Of a stretch of 64,000 bases of DNA, positions 17,759 to 27,102 are shown piece by piece. Under the pieces are notes generated by a model. It had not been told where the DNA came from. It searched no databases and saw nothing but the letters and a program-made list of their open reading frames with translations. Within the stretch, counting starts at the first letter, position 1, and each line of letters opens with the position of its first letter. The position numbers and the translations under genes are program-made. This DNA is from CAWFLT01 sp963816795 (lineage in GTDB: Bacteria > Acidobacteriota > Vicinamibacteria > Vicinamibacterales > SCN-69-37): NCBI GenBank assembly GCA_963816795.1, contig CAWFLT010000012.1, forward strand, positions 1 through 64,000, in the 5' to 3' direction.

Positions 17759-18532
17759 TCAATACAGGAAGGTGATCATGATTTTGGTGATCAGGAAATC
17801 GACCGCGAGCACGCTGACCGATCCAGCGACGACGGCTTGCGTCGTCGCTCGACCGACGCCCTGCGTTCCGCCCTTCGTTCGCAGCCCGACATAGCAGCCG
17901 ATCGTGGTGATGGCGAAACCCAGTACGACCGGCTTAAAGAGACCCATGTAGATGTCCTCCATGAACAACCCGGCCAACACGTTGTTCCAGTAGACGCTGC
18001 TCGCCACCTTGAGCTGCAGCGTCGAAATCACCGCGCCGCCCAGCATGCCGACGGCGTCGCTGATCACGGTCAGGACAGGTACCATCACGGTCCCCGCGAT
18101 CACGCGCGGGACGACCAGCTTGCGAATCGGATCGGTGCCGAGCGCCCGCAACGCCGCGATCTGATCGGTCACGACCATCGAGCCCAGCTCGGCGGCGATC
18201 CCGGATCCGACGCGGCCGGTCACCATCAGTGCCGTCAGCACCGGGCCGAGCTCCTTCACCATCGACGCGCTGATGAGGCGGCCAACGACGGGCCGGGCGC
18301 CAAACTGGTCGAGCGTGAGGCCCGACTGAAGCGCGAGGACCATGCCGGTGAACGTGCCCGTCAGCAACACGACCGTCAGCGAACCGACGCCGATCGCGTC
18401 GAGCTGTTCGACAATGTCGCGGCCGTAGATCGGCCGGCTGACGAGCGCGCGACCGATCTGGCCGATCAGCCGCAGGTACTCCTGGACTTCGAGGAACGCG
18501 CGCTTGAGCCAGGTCGCGCGACGCCCCGCCAC
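17759..18532 (-). CDS. mlaE: Phospholipid ABC transporter permease MlaE
   Basis: A 257-residue inner-membrane permease with the family blocks LTVVLLTGTFTGMVLALQSG, VKELGPVLTALMVTGRVGSG, AAELGSMVVTDQIAALRALG and the C-terminal KTKGG-like RTKGGTQGVGRATT. Five or six transmembrane segments are visible. The start is GTG 18532, immediately after the uvrB TAG (18533-18535), so it is translationally linked to uvrB. It forms the membrane core of the MlaFED lipid transporter with the next two genes. Confidence 0.93.
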   Translation of the reverse strand: MAGRRATWLKRAFLEVQEYLRLIGQIGRALVSRPIYGRDIVEQLDAIGVGSLTVVLLTGTFTGMVLALQSGLTLDQFGARPVVGRLISASMVKELGPVLTALMVTGRVGSGIAAELGSMVVTDQIAALRALGTDPIRKLVVPRVIAGTVMVPVLTVISDAVGMLGGAVISTLQLKVASSVYWNNVLAGLFMEDIYMGLFKPVVLGFAITTIGCYVGLRTKGGTQGVGRATTQAVVAGSVSVLAVDFLITKIMITFLY

Positions 18533-20549
18533 CTACCGGCCCCCTGTCGTGGCCGGAGCCAGATCGGGGTTGCGGAGGCGCCGCAGGCGGTCCCGGATCC
18601 CCGCAGCGCGCTCGAACTCGAGATTCGCCGCCGCGGCCTTCATGTCCTTCTCGAGTGCGGTGATGAACGCATCGAGCTCGGCGCGAGTCCGGAACTGCTC
18701 ACGCTCGTCCGCTTGCTTCGGCACCGTCACGTAGTCGCGCTCGTACACGCTCGACAGCACATCGTCGATGTTCTTCACGATCGACGCCGGGGTGATGCCG
18801 TGTTCGACGTTATACGCCTCCTGCACCGCGCGCCGTCGTTCGGTCTCGTCGATCGCTGTGCGCATCGACGCCGTCACGGTACTCGGCGTAGAGGATCGCG
18901 CGACCGCGGACGTTGCGCGCCGCCCGGCCAATCGTCTGAATGAGCGCGCCGCCGGATCGCAGAAATCCCTCCTTGTCGGCATCCAGGATCGCCACCAGCG
19001 ACACCTCGGGCAGGTCGAGGCCTTCCCTCAGCAGGTTGATGCCGATCAGCACATCGAAGACACCGAGCCGCAGGTCCCGGAGAATCTGTACGCGTTCCAG
19101 CGTATCAATGTCGGAATGCAGGTACCGTACCCGCACGCCGAGCTCCTGATAGTACTGCGTGAGATCCTCGGCCATGCGTTTGGTCAAGGTCGTCACCAGC
19201 ACCCGCTCCCCGCGCGCCGCCACGTCACGAATCTCGGCCAGCAGGTTGTCGACCTGTCCGGAGACGGGACGGATGTCGATGACCGGATCCACCAGTCCCG
19301 TCGGCCGGATGATCTGCTCGACGATCGCCCCCCCTGACTGGCGGAGCTCGTAGGGACCGGGCGTGGCGCTCACGAAGACAATCTGTCGCACGCGGGCTTC
19401 CCATTCCGGGAAGTTGAGCGGGCGATTGTCGAGCGCCGAAGGCAGGCGGAAGCCATGCTCGACCAGCACTTCCTTGCGGGACCGGTCCCCGGCGTACATG
19501 CCGCGTACCTGCGGCACCGTCTGATGGCTTTCGTCGACGATGATGACTGCGTCTCCGGGGAGGTAGTCGAGCAGCGTCGGCGGCGGTTCGCCGGCGACCC
19601 GACCCGAGAGGTGCCGCGAATAGTTCTCGATGCCGTGGCAGTAGCCGATTTCCTTGATCATCTCGAGATCGAACATGGTCCGCTGGTGCAGCCGCTGCGC
19701 CTCGAGCTTGCGTCCGGCACCCTCGAGCTCGGCCAGGCGCTCGCCCAGTTCGATCTTGATCGACTCGATCGCCTGCTGCGTTCGGGCGCGCGGCGCGACG
19801 AAGTGGGACTTCGGATAGACCGACACGCGATCGTGGCGACGCACCTCACGGCCGGTCAGCGGATCGAACGCCAGCAGCTCGTCGATCTCGTCGCCGAAGA
19901 GACTGATCCGCAGCCCGACATCGTCATACGAGGGATAGACTTCGACGATATCCCCGCGCACGCGGAACGTGCCGCGTTTGAATTCGTGGTCGTTGCGCTC
20001 GTACTGAATCTCGACCAGCTTCCGCAGAATCTGGTCGCGGTCGATCTGCTGGCGCTGCTCGAGCGCCAGCACCAGACTGTAGTACGACTCAGGCGAGCCG
20101 AGGCCGTAGATACAGGAGACGCTGGCGACGATCAGCACGTCACGGCGCTCGAAGAGCGACCTGGTGGCCGAGAGCCGCAGCCGATCGATCTCTTCGTTGA
20201 TGATCGCCTCCTTCTCGATGTACGAGTCGGTGGCGGGCATGTAGGCTTCCGGCTGGTAGTAGTCGTAGTAGCTGACGAAGAACTCGACGGCATTCTTCGG
20301 GAAGAAGCGCCGGAACTCCTGGTACAGCTGCGCCGCGAGCGTCTTGTTGTGCACCATCACCAGCGCCGGCCGGTTGACGGTGGCCAGCGCCTGCGCCATG
20401 GTGAACGTCTTGCCCGAGCCAGTGACGCCCAGCAGGACCTGCGCCTTGTCGCCGCGTCGCAGGCCGTCGGCAATCAGGCGGATCGCCTGCGCCTGGTCGC
20501 CACGCAGCTCGAAGTCGGTCTCGAGCTGAAATCGGTCAGAGATCGGCAT
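18533..20549 (-). CDS. uvrB: Excinuclease ABC subunit B, frameshifted
   Basis: The DNA damage-loading helicase of nucleotide excision repair. ATG 20549 gives MPISDRFQLETDFELRGDQA; Walker A GVTGSGKT is at residues 41-48. YYDYYQPEAYMP (the beta-hairpin that grips DNA), VASVSCIYGLGSPESY, VIIVDESHQTVPQ, NLLREGLDLPEVSLVAILDA and QTIGRAARNVRGRAILYAEY follow. At about 18870-18885 the frame slips by one; the neighbouring frame gives ASMRTAIDETERRRAVQEAY and the C-terminal UVR helical pair, which binds UvrC, to 18533. The joined length, about 670 residues, is normal. The gene is universally kept in bacteria, so the shift is probably a sequence error. Confidence 0.93.
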
Positions 20550-20588
20550 CAACCCAACAGGATGTCCAAACCTCTGATTACATCACGT

Positions 20589-21501
20589 CTATCGTTGCGG
20601 GGCGAGATAGCCGGAGCGCGTCCGCACCTTGGCCCCCTTCAGTTCCGGTTTCTTGATCTTGACCTCGACGCGGCGAAACTTGCCGTCGCGCGACGCCACG
20701 ACCGGCATGTACCCGATGGTGTAGCGGGAGGCGAGCTCATCGAGGATCTTGGCGTAGAACTCGTGGATTTCCTTGGGTGAGGTGGGAAAGAACGCCTCGC
20801 CGCCGGTCTCGCGCGCGATCTGCGTGACCCGGAGCTGTTGCGTCATCCGCGCTGACGAGAGCTGGTTCTCGAGATAGCCGATGGCGTACACCATCACGTT
20901 GCCCAGGCGCAGGAGCTCCTGCAGCTTGCCGTAGGCAATCCGGCTCGTGCTGTCGCCGCCGTCGGTATAGAGGATGACCACATGCTGTCCCTCCCGATCG
21001 AGGGCCGCTTCCAGGTACACGCCGAGCGCATCGTACAGGGCCGTCATCCCGCCGGCCTTCCGCTCGCGGATGCGCTGGAACAGCATCGGGTAGCTCGACG
21101 GCAGGAAGCGCCCGACGCGGACGCTGGAGTCGAAGTCGAGAAACGTGACGTCCACGGCTTCGTCGAGCGCATCGACGAATTGAATGGCCGCGTTGGCCGC
21201 TTCACGCAGATCCCGCTCCATGCTGCCGCTGGTGTCGAGGAGCAGGCCGAGATGAAGCGGCAGCGCCTCGCCGGGCGCCCCCTCGGCGAAGTAGGCGATC
21301 TTCTGCGGCTTCCCTTCCTCCAGGACGTCGAAGTCGTCAGCCTTCAGCCCACGCACCAGAATCCCGTCCCTCGCCGTGACGACCACCGGGAGGCGCACGA
21401 GATCGACGCCCGCCCGAAACTGCTGAGCCGACGGCTGCGGCACGCGCCAGGTCGGCGGTCACTGTCGCAACCCAGATGAACGTCACGAAGCCTCGGGGCA
21501 T
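20589..21501 (-). CDS. Exported VWFA-related (acidobacterial type) protein, frameshift after the signal peptide
   Basis: The mature part contains a beta domain (VVVTARDGILVRGLKADDFD) and a VWA domain with MIDAS motif LLLDTSGSM, RKAGGMTALYDALGVYL and HVVILYTDGGDS. It ends with SRYTIGYMPVVASRDGKFRR and VKIKKPEL. The open frame starts at GTG 21443 without a leader. The neighbouring frame from ATG 21501 encodes PRGFVTFIWVATVTADLA, a good signal peptide, so one indel at about 21445-21460 separates leader and body. This is the third such protein in the window. It sits 40 bp upstream of uvrB on the same strand; the function is unknown. Confidence 0.8.
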
Positions 21502-21515
21502 GCCGCACTCTAATA

Positions 21516-21725
21516 TTACAGGCGCGGGGCCCCGCCCCGCGCCTCGGGCCCGGGCCAGACACCGGCCCGGGGCGTCACTTTTCTCTTCTCCGTGGTCTGC
21601 TAGCCCCGTGCCCCAGGCCCTTGCGCGACCCCCGCGCCTCGGGCCCGCGCCACAAATCCGGCGCGGGGTGTCCACTTTTCTCTTCTCCGTGGCTCTCTAG
21701 CTCTTCTCCGTGCCCTCGCTCTTTT
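21516..21725. repeat. GC-rich palindromic intergenic repeat, locus A (two units)
   Basis: Two units in plus orientation begin GGCGCGGGG near 21530 and 21657 and end in the shared GGGTGTCCACTTTT (first copy diverged to GGGGCGTCACTTTT) and CTTCTCCGTGG. Each contains self-complementary GC blocks such as GGGGCCCCG. Related units occur at 28.4, 32.9, 56.6 and 63.9 kb. This locus lies between two divergently transcribed genes, so it may contain or influence their promoters. Confidence 0.75.
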
Positions 21726-21736
21726 GTCTATAATCG

Positions 21737-23278
21737 ATGGCTGTGCGCGCACTGGCCGTCTGTCAGGACGAGCTGGTCATTCGGACCTTGCACCGCGTTC
21801 TCTCGGGTGCCTTCGACATCGAGTTCCTCGTCGAAAGCCGCCCGCTCGCTCGTCGTCTCGTCGACGACGGCGTGCCCGCGACGGTGGCGGACCCCAAGCG
21901 GGTCGATTCCTATCTGCGCGCCGACCTCACGCCCAATACGTGCGTCATCGTCGAAGACACCGGCAAGCGCAGCCTGAAGCGGGTGGTCACGGCCATCCGT
22001 GATTCAGGCGGCAGCCTCCTGTACGTTTTGCACGTCAACGGCATGCCCAACCGCCGCGGGCAGGACGAGTTGCGGGCGGTGGTGCCGGAGATCTCGCATC
22101 TGAATCTCTCGGAACTGCTCGCGCCCACGCTGCTGACGGAGCTGGGCCGCTCGCTGACGCGCGCCCGGGTGCAGCAGTACCAGCGCTACTTCGAGGACGC
22201 CGACCGGGTGCTGATCCTCCTGCATAACGAGCCCGACCCGGACGCGCTCGCCGCCGGGTTGGCGCTGCGAAATGTCCTGCGCCGCAAGGCGACGACGGCG
22301 ATTATCGGCGCGATGCAAGGCATCACCCGGCCCGAGAACCTCCGCATGGCCGACCTGCTCGATATCCAGGTCGAGACGATGGGCCCGGCGGAGTTTGCGA
22401 GCTTCGATCGGATTGCGACCGTCGACGTGCAGCCGCACTACTTTGGCGGCCTGCTGCCACGTGTCGATTTGGTGGTCGACCACCATCCCGAACAACCGGG
22501 TTACACCGCGGTGTTCAAGGACATCCGATCGGACTATGGGTCGACCTGCACGATCCTCACCGAACACCTCCGGGCCGTGGACGTGAACATCTCGGAGCGC
22601 ACCGCCACGGCGATGCTGTACGCGATCAAGTCCGACACCCTGTTCTTCGCGCGACAGACCAATCGCGTCGATCTCGAAGCGTTCACGTTTCTCTACCCGC
22701 TGGCGGATCCGGCGTTGATTCGGAAGATGGAAGGCGCGGAGATCACGCTGGAACGGCTCGAGCACGTGACCCGCGCGCTCGGCACCAGCCGCTTCCGCCA
22801 TCAGGTCTTCTCGGCGTTTCTCGGCGAGACGACGCGTGAAGACTTCGTGCCCTATACGGCAGATTTCTTCCTGCAGCTCGAAGACGTGAAGTGGACGATC
22901 ATCTCCGGCATCGTCGGCGGCCAGCTGATCATCAGCGTCCGCAACCTCGGCTACTCGAGAAACGCCGGCGAATTCGTGAAGGCGTGCTTCGGCGACATCG
23001 GCTCAGCCGGCGGCCACCGAGCCATGGCCAAGGCCGTGATTCCCGTCGACCAGTTCCGCGCGAAATACGGCGACCTCTCGGGCGTCGGCATCGCCGGCCG
23101 TATCGGTGAGCTGGCCGAGGAGTTCCTCGCCGAACCGACATCGGAAAAGAAAGTCACGAGCACAAATAGCGGGTTCGGGGGTTCCGAGGTCCGGAATTAC
23201 CCAGCGCTTGATCCAAATCAGCGATCAAGTCATCGACGTGCTCGAGCCCGACAGAGAGTCGGATCATGCTGCGGGTGA
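21737..23278 (+). CDS. DHH-family phosphoesterase with N-terminal nucleotide-binding domain (NrnA-like)
   Basis: A cytoplasmic DHH/DHHA1 phosphoesterase of about 475-513 residues. The N-terminal 130 residues look like a Rossmann/TrkA-N domain (TPNTCVIVEDTG, SGGSLLYVLHVNG). The catalytic domain has the metal motifs HNEPDPDALAAGLAL, IATVDVQP and LVVDHHPEQPG (DHH), with DYGSTCTILTEHL. The DHHA1 domain ends with RNLGYSRNAGEFVKACFGDI and GSAGGHRAMAKAVIP. Such enzymes degrade short oligonucleotides, pAp or cyclic dinucleotides. The last 40 codons (from about 23160) are Arg/Ser-rich and overlap the convergent PLP-enzyme gene by 125 bp, so the true stop is probably near 23160 and hidden by an indel. 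Confidence 0.88.
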   Translation: MAVRALAVCQDELVIRTLHRVLSGAFDIEFLVESRPLARRLVDDGVPATVADPKRVDSYLRADLTPNTCVIVEDTGKRSLKRVVTAIRDSGGSLLYVLHVNGMPNRRGQDELRAVVPEISHLNLSELLAPTLLTELGRSLTRARVQQYQRYFEDADRVLILLHNEPDPDALAAGLALRNVLRRKATTAIIGAMQGITRPENLRMADLLDIQVETMGPAEFASFDRIATVDVQPHYFGGLLPRVDLVVDHHPEQPGYTAVFKDIRSDYGSTCTILTEHLRAVDVNISERTATAMLYAIKSDTLFFARQTNRVDLEAFTFLYPLADPALIRKMEGAEITLERLEHVTRALGTSRFRHQVFSAFLGETTREDFVPYTADFFLQLEDVKWTIISGIVGGQLIISVRNLGYSRNAGEFVKACFGDIGSAGGHRAMAKAVIPVDQFRAKYGDLSGVGIAGRIGELAEEFLAEPTSEKKVTSTNSGFGGSEVRNYPALDPNQRSSHRRARARQRVGSCCG

Positions 23279-24371
23279 CGCCCGCCGCGGCGAGTTGATC
23301 GTCGTTCAACCCGTACTGGGAGGTCAGCACGGGCAGGCTGCAGATGCTCTCGGTGCCGCCAAGACTGGCCGCACGCTGAACGACGCGCAGGCGATCGAAC
23401 ACGGCACAGGCGCGATCGTATCCACCGCCGACATCGAAGCAGATCATCCCCCCAAAGCCGCGCATCTGCCCGGCGGCGATCGCATGGTCGGGATGCGATG
23501 GCAGTCCCGGGTAGTACACGCGCGCAATCCGGTTGTCGGATTCGAGCCAGGTGGCGAGCCGGAGCGCGTTCGCGTTGTGACGCTCGACGCGGACCGCGAC
23601 GGTTTTCATCCCGCGCGCGAGCGCATACGCGGAGGCCGGCTCGAGCACTCCGCCGAAGAGCTTGCGGGCCGGCTGCAGCCGGTCAATCAGCGCCCGGGGT
23701 CCGACCAGCGCACCAGCGGTGACATCGCTGTGACCGTTCAAGTACTTCGTCGCCGAATGCATGACGAGGTCGACGCCCATGGAGAGCGGTTGTTGATTGA
23801 TTGGGCTCGCAAACGTGTTGTCGATGACGGAGATGACGCCGCGCTCGCGGCAGGCGGACGCCACCGCGCGGATATCGACGCAACGCAGGGTTGGATTGAT
23901 CGGCGACTCGAACCAGACGAGGCGCGTGGCCGGGCCCAGGAGCCGTTCGGGCATCGCCCAGTCGGCGAGCGCCGGAAAGCGGGCGGCGACCCCGAACCGG
24001 TGGAGGAAGTCGGCGATGACGTGGAGTGTGCCGCCGTAGATGGCCGCACTGCACACGACCTCGTCACCCGGCCGCAGCAACCCGAAGAGCGCGGTCGTCG
24101 TCGCCGCCATGCCGGACGACGTGACGAGCGCCGCTTCCGCCCCTTCCAGGGCGGCGAGCTTCTCCTCGGCCGCCTGCACGGTCGGATTCGCGTACCGCGA
24201 GTACATGTACTTGTCGGAGCCGCCGCGCTGGTAGGCCTCGAGCTCGGCGGCGTTCTCGAAGACGAACGTGCTCGTCGCGTAAATCGGCGTCGTCAGTGGC
24301 GCGGCGCCGGCACGCGCGCCCTCCCCGCGATGGAGCACGTCGGTCTCGACGTGGTGGGCGGTCCGCGGCAG
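23154..24371 (-). CDS. Trans-sulfuration PLP enzyme (cystathionine gamma-synthase/lyase or methionine gamma-lyase family)
   Basis: A cytoplasmic Cys/Met-metabolism PLP enzyme. It shows TTPIYATSTFVFENAAELEA, MYSRYANPTVQAAEEKLAAL, SSGMAATTTALFGLL, VWFESPINPTLR, SVIDNTFASP and the PLP lysine in HSATKYLNGHSD; SLGGTESICSLP and RLSVGLEHVDDLIADLDQAL end the protein. No ATG precedes the conserved region; CTG 24371 or GTG 24338 are the only candidates, so the start is uncertain and an indel may hide it. Family sequence alone does not separate synthase from lyase. It overlaps the end of the convergent DHH gene and lies just downstream of the patatin-like gene on the same strand. Confidence 0.88.
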   Translation of the reverse strand: MPRTAHHVETDVLHRGEGARAGAAPLTTPIYATSTFVFENAAELEAYQRGGSDKYMYSRYANPTVQAAEEKLAALEGAEAALVTSSGMAATTTALFGLLRPGDEVVCSAAIYGGTLHVIADFLHRFGVAARFPALADWAMPERLLGPATRLVWFESPINPTLRCVDIRAVASACRERGVISVIDNTFASPINQQPLSMGVDLVMHSATKYLNGHSDVTAGALVGPRALIDRLQPARKLFGGVLEPASAYALARGMKTVAVRVERHNANALRLATWLESDNRIARVYYPGLPSHPDHAIAAGQMRGFGGMICFDVGGGYDRACAVFDRLRVVQRAASLGGTESICSLPVLTSQYGLNDDQLAAAGVTRSMIRLSVGLEHVDDLIADLDQALGNSGPRNPRTRYLCS

Positions 24372-24375
24372 CGCG

Positions 24376-25782
24376 TCAGTGCTTGACGGCTTCGACGCGC
24401 TCACCGGTGGCGACGACCGGTTCGATGAAGTGTTGGTAGGCATCCTCATATCCCTGATCGATGAGCTCTGCGATCGTCCGGTGCCGGTCAGAGGCATCGT
24501 CGTAAACGCCACCGAAGTCGAACGGGCCGATCGGGTTATGGTGCGGCCTGACGACGAAGACGCCGGAGAACCGTGGAATCGCCGCGGCACACGCGTCCTC
24601 GAATGCGGCCGTTTCGAGCGCGCGGACGAGGGCGCCGATCCGGCCGCGCAGTGCCACCGGGCGGCCGCGCATGCCGTGCGGGAGGGCCGGCGGTGGCGCC
24701 GCGCTCACGAGAATCACCTGCTCGACGCCGATGCCCGCCACTTCGTCGACGAGGCGGCTCACCAGCTCCGGCCGGTCGCAGACGTGATGGCGCTCGCCGC
24801 GCCAGTAGCTGTCGGTCGGAAACTGCACGGGCTCAGGCGCCGTCGCAACCGGCAACCGCAGGGCTCCCTGGAGGAGGTCCACCAAGAGACCGCGCTGAGG
24901 TCCGGTGAAATCGACGATCTCGGCCTCCCTCGGCCCGCCCGCCTGCCGACGCCCTTCGAACAACTCGCGCGCGTGCGCCCCGAGCACACTCCCGACCAGG
25001 TCCCGCCGGGCGTCGAGGTCATGCACGCCGACCACGACCTCGCGGAATCCAGGCTGGCCAAGATTGTCGGTCAACAGATCCACGTAGCGCCGGCCGAGCT
25101 CGTCGGCGTGCGGGCGCGGTTCGTTGGACGCGCCCCTGACGAGGCCCCACAACGCGTCGACGAGGGTGGTGCCCGGTTCGGTCGCGCCGAGCGGCGACCC
25201 GACCAGGCGCCACCAGAACGCGCCGCCCCAGCGCCGCCGGCTGGGCTCGGCACGCGCTGCCCGCACGGCGGCGACGACCAGAACGACGACCACCACCAGC
25301 ACGGCGAGGACGACCGCCCTCGGCACGATCGTCGGCAGGATCGGCGGGCTGAAGAGCAGCTCGATGAGCGATCGATACATCCCGACGCACCGTTCCGAGA
25401 TCGTCGTCAGATTCACGAGCGACGCGATGACGCCGATGGCGTACGACAGCGTCGCGAGGACGAGCATCAGGAGCGGGGAGACCAGCAGGAGCGTCGCCGC
25501 GAGCAATCCGTACCCCGCGGCACGCAGCGCCGGCCGCCACCGATAGGCCTCGCGCAGGCGCGGATCGGTCCACGGTCCCTTCGGATCCCACAACCGCGCG
25601 GTGCCGTCGATCGCCGCACAGAGCGCGGTCATGACGCCGGCGCCATGCGCGGCGACGACGTCGATCTTGACCCCCGCCTCGGTCAGCGCGCGCAGCACGC
25701 CTGCCTGATACGCCCCCGCCGTCCCGGTTCCGCAGAGGATGACGCCCGTGCGGAGCCGCGGCGAGTACGAGGAGTCAGACAC
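24376..25782 (-). CDS. Patatin-like membrane protein lacking the catalytic serine
   Basis: GTG 25782 starts a 468-residue protein. The N-terminus has the patatin oxyanion loop GTGTAGAYQAGVLRALTE (residues 18-35), but where GxSxG is expected it reads VVAAHGAGVMTALCAAIDG, with Gly47 in place of Ser. Two hydrophobic stretches (AAGYGLLAATLLLVSPLLML; VVLAVLVVVVVLVVAAVRAA) form membrane helices inside the fold. The C-terminal region (GPFDFGGVYDDASDRHRTIA, then IDQGYEDAYQHFIEPVV) resembles the end of patatin proteins. It may be a non-catalytic relative that binds lipid in the membrane. The apparent fusion to greA upstream arises from a frameshift in greA and is not real. It is followed by the PLP enzyme. 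Confidence 0.75.
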   Translation of the reverse strand: MSDSSYSPRLRTGVILCGTGTAGAYQAGVLRALTEAGVKIDVVAAHGAGVMTALCAAIDGTARLWDPKGPWTDPRLREAYRWRPALRAAGYGLLAATLLLVSPLLMLVLATLSYAIGVIASLVNLTTISERCVGMYRSLIELLFSPPILPTIVPRAVVLAVLVVVVVLVVAAVRAARAEPSRRRWGGAFWWRLVGSPLGATEPGTTLVDALWGLVRGASNEPRPHADELGRRYVDLLTDNLGQPGFREVVVGVHDLDARRDLVGSVLGAHARELFEGRRQAGGPREAEIVDFTGPQRGLLVDLLQGALRLPVATAPEPVQFPTDSYWRGERHHVCDRPELVSRLVDEVAGIGVEQVILVSAAPPPALPHGMRGRPVALRGRIGALVRALETAAFEDACAAAIPRFSGVFVVRPHHNPIGPFDFGGVYDDASDRHRTIAELIDQGYEDAYQHFIEPVVATGERVEAVKH

Positions 25783-25784
25783 GT

Positions 25785-26250
25785 CTATTCTTCGTCGTGG
25801 ATCGTGACGAGCGAGAGGATCTCGAACGTGCGGAGGACCAGCCGGTGTCGGGGCCACGACTTCGTCGCCTTCTTCTTTGCCGACAAAGGCACGGCCAATC
25901 GGCGAGGCGACCGAGATCAGTCCACGATCCGGATCGGAATCCTCCGGCATGACGAGCTCGTAGATCGACTCGCGCCCGTTCTCGCGGATCGTGACCTTCG
26001 ATCCGAACGCGACGCGCCCCTTCGGAATCCGCTCCATGTTCATCAACTGGATCTCGGAGACGCGCTTCTTCAACATCGAGACACGCGCCTCGACGAAGCG
26101 CTGCCGCTCCTTGGCCGCAGCGTACTCCGCGTTTTCACGCAGGTCGCCCAACTCGCGCGCGCGCTGAATCTCTTTTGGCAGCTCGTGGGTGAGCTCTCGC
26201 TCGAGCACGCTGATTTCGTCTTCGAACCGCTTGATGAGCCGTGCTTTCAT
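25785..26250 (-). CDS. greA: Transcription elongation factor GreA/GreB, frameshifted at the C-terminus
   Basis: Rescues backtracked RNA polymerase by stimulating transcript cleavage. The N-terminal coiled coil is intact (LERELTHELPKEIQRARELG, DLRENAEYAAAKERQRFVEA) with the acidic tip residues in DLRENAEY. The globular domain shows GSKVTIRENGRESIYELVMP and SPIGRAFVGKEEGDEV. At about 25827-25850 a one-base shift hides the normal ending; the neighbouring frame supplies TFEILSLVTIHDEE and TAG at 25785-25787. The joined protein of about 154 residues has the family length. The ATG at 26250 lies 37 bp from the divergent methyltransferase start, so the two share a promoter region. Confidence 0.9.
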
Positions 26251-26286
26251 CGCCGACGCTTGAGGCTAACATAGATTGAGGACAGG

Positions 26287-27102
26287 GTGACCGAGCTCCC
26301 GCGGCTGACGAGCCGCCAGCATCCTCTGGTGAAGCGTTTCCGGTCGCTCGCCACGGGATCGAACGACGATGGCGCAATTCTGCTCGACGGCGAGCATCTC
26401 ATCGCCGAAGCGATGGACGCCGGCGTACGCCTCGAAGTGTTGCTGACCGGCGACCGGCACGCCGATCTGGCCGCGCGAGCCAGCAGCGCCGGCGCGCAGG
26501 TCGTCGAAGCGACTGCGGCCGTGATCGACGCCGCGAGTCCAGTGCGATCGCCCAGCGGGCTCGTCGCGATCGCAAATTGGCGGCCCGCCACGCTCACCGA
26601 AGTGTACGAGCCGGCACCGGCGCTGGTCCTGGGCCTCGTGGCGGTTCAGGATCCCGGCAACGTCGGCAGCGCAATTCGCGCGGCACACGCGCTCGGCGGC
26701 ACCGGCGTCCTGGCGCTCGACGGCACGGCGCATCCCGCGGGTTGGAAAGTCTTGCGCGGAAGCATGGGCAGCCTCTTTCGCGTCCCGGTCGGCGTCGGGA
26801 CGCTGTCGGACGCCGTCGCGGCCGCGCGTACCGCCCGCCTCCGGATCATCGCGACCGTCGCCGACGACGCCGACGCGATCGATCGCATCGATCTTGCGTC
26901 GCCGTCACTGGTGCTGCTGGGCAACGAAGGTGGCGGTCTCTCGGCCGAGGCCATCGGACTCGCCGACGATCGGTTACGGATCCCCATGCAGGCCGGCGCC
27001 AACTCGCTGAACGTCGCGGTGGCCGCGGCGTTGGTGTTGTTCGAGGCCCGCCGTCAGCGGCAAGGCGGCCCCTCGACGGCGCTCGGGGCAGGCCGATTGT
27101 GA
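26287..27102 (+). CDS. TrmH/SpoU-family RNA 2'-O-methyltransferase
   Basis: A 271-residue SPOUT methyltransferase that transfers methyl from AdoMet to a ribose in tRNA or rRNA. The N-terminal substrate-binding domain contains LTSRQHPLVKRFRSLA and ILLDGEHLIAEAMDAGVRLE. The catalytic domain has motif 1 LVAVQDPGNVGSAIRAAHAL, motif 2 LVLLGNEGGGLSAEAI and motif 3 RIPMQAGANSLNVAVAAALV, which form the trefoil knot. Start is GTG 26287. The specific target nucleotide cannot be read from the sequence. Its stop overlaps the rarA start (GTGA at 27099-27102). Confidence 0.9.
   Translation: MTELPRLTSRQHPLVKRFRSLATGSNDDGAILLDGEHLIAEAMDAGVRLEVLLTGDRHADLAARASSAGAQVVEATAAVIDAASPVRSPSGLVAIANWRPATLTEVYEPAPALVLGLVAVQDPGNVGSAIRAAHALGGTGVLALDGTAHPAGWKVLRGSMGSLFRVPVGVGTLSDAVAAARTARLRIIATVADDADAIDRIDLASPSLVLLGNEGGGLSAEAIGLADDRLRIPMQAGANSLNVAVAAALVLFEARRQRQGGPSTALGAGRL

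Noticed and set aside
17528..18943. 471-residue plus-strand frame
   Set aside because: It is the antisense shadow of mlaF, mlaE and uvrB in GC-rich codons.
21729..21734. TATAAT as a promoter for the DHH gene
   Set aside because: It ends only two bases before the ATG, so transcription would begin inside the coding sequence, and no -35 element is present.
23900..23915. A tRNA T-loop-like GACTCGAACCAGA
   Set aside because: It encodes WFESPI of the PLP enzyme in frame, and no cloverleaf surrounds it.
24376..26250. A single 624-residue GreA-patatin fusion protein
   Set aside because: The normal GreA ending (TFEILSLVTIHDEE plus TAG) is present one frame away, and GTG 25782 starts the patatin-like protein directly afterwards. 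The fusion is an indel artefact.
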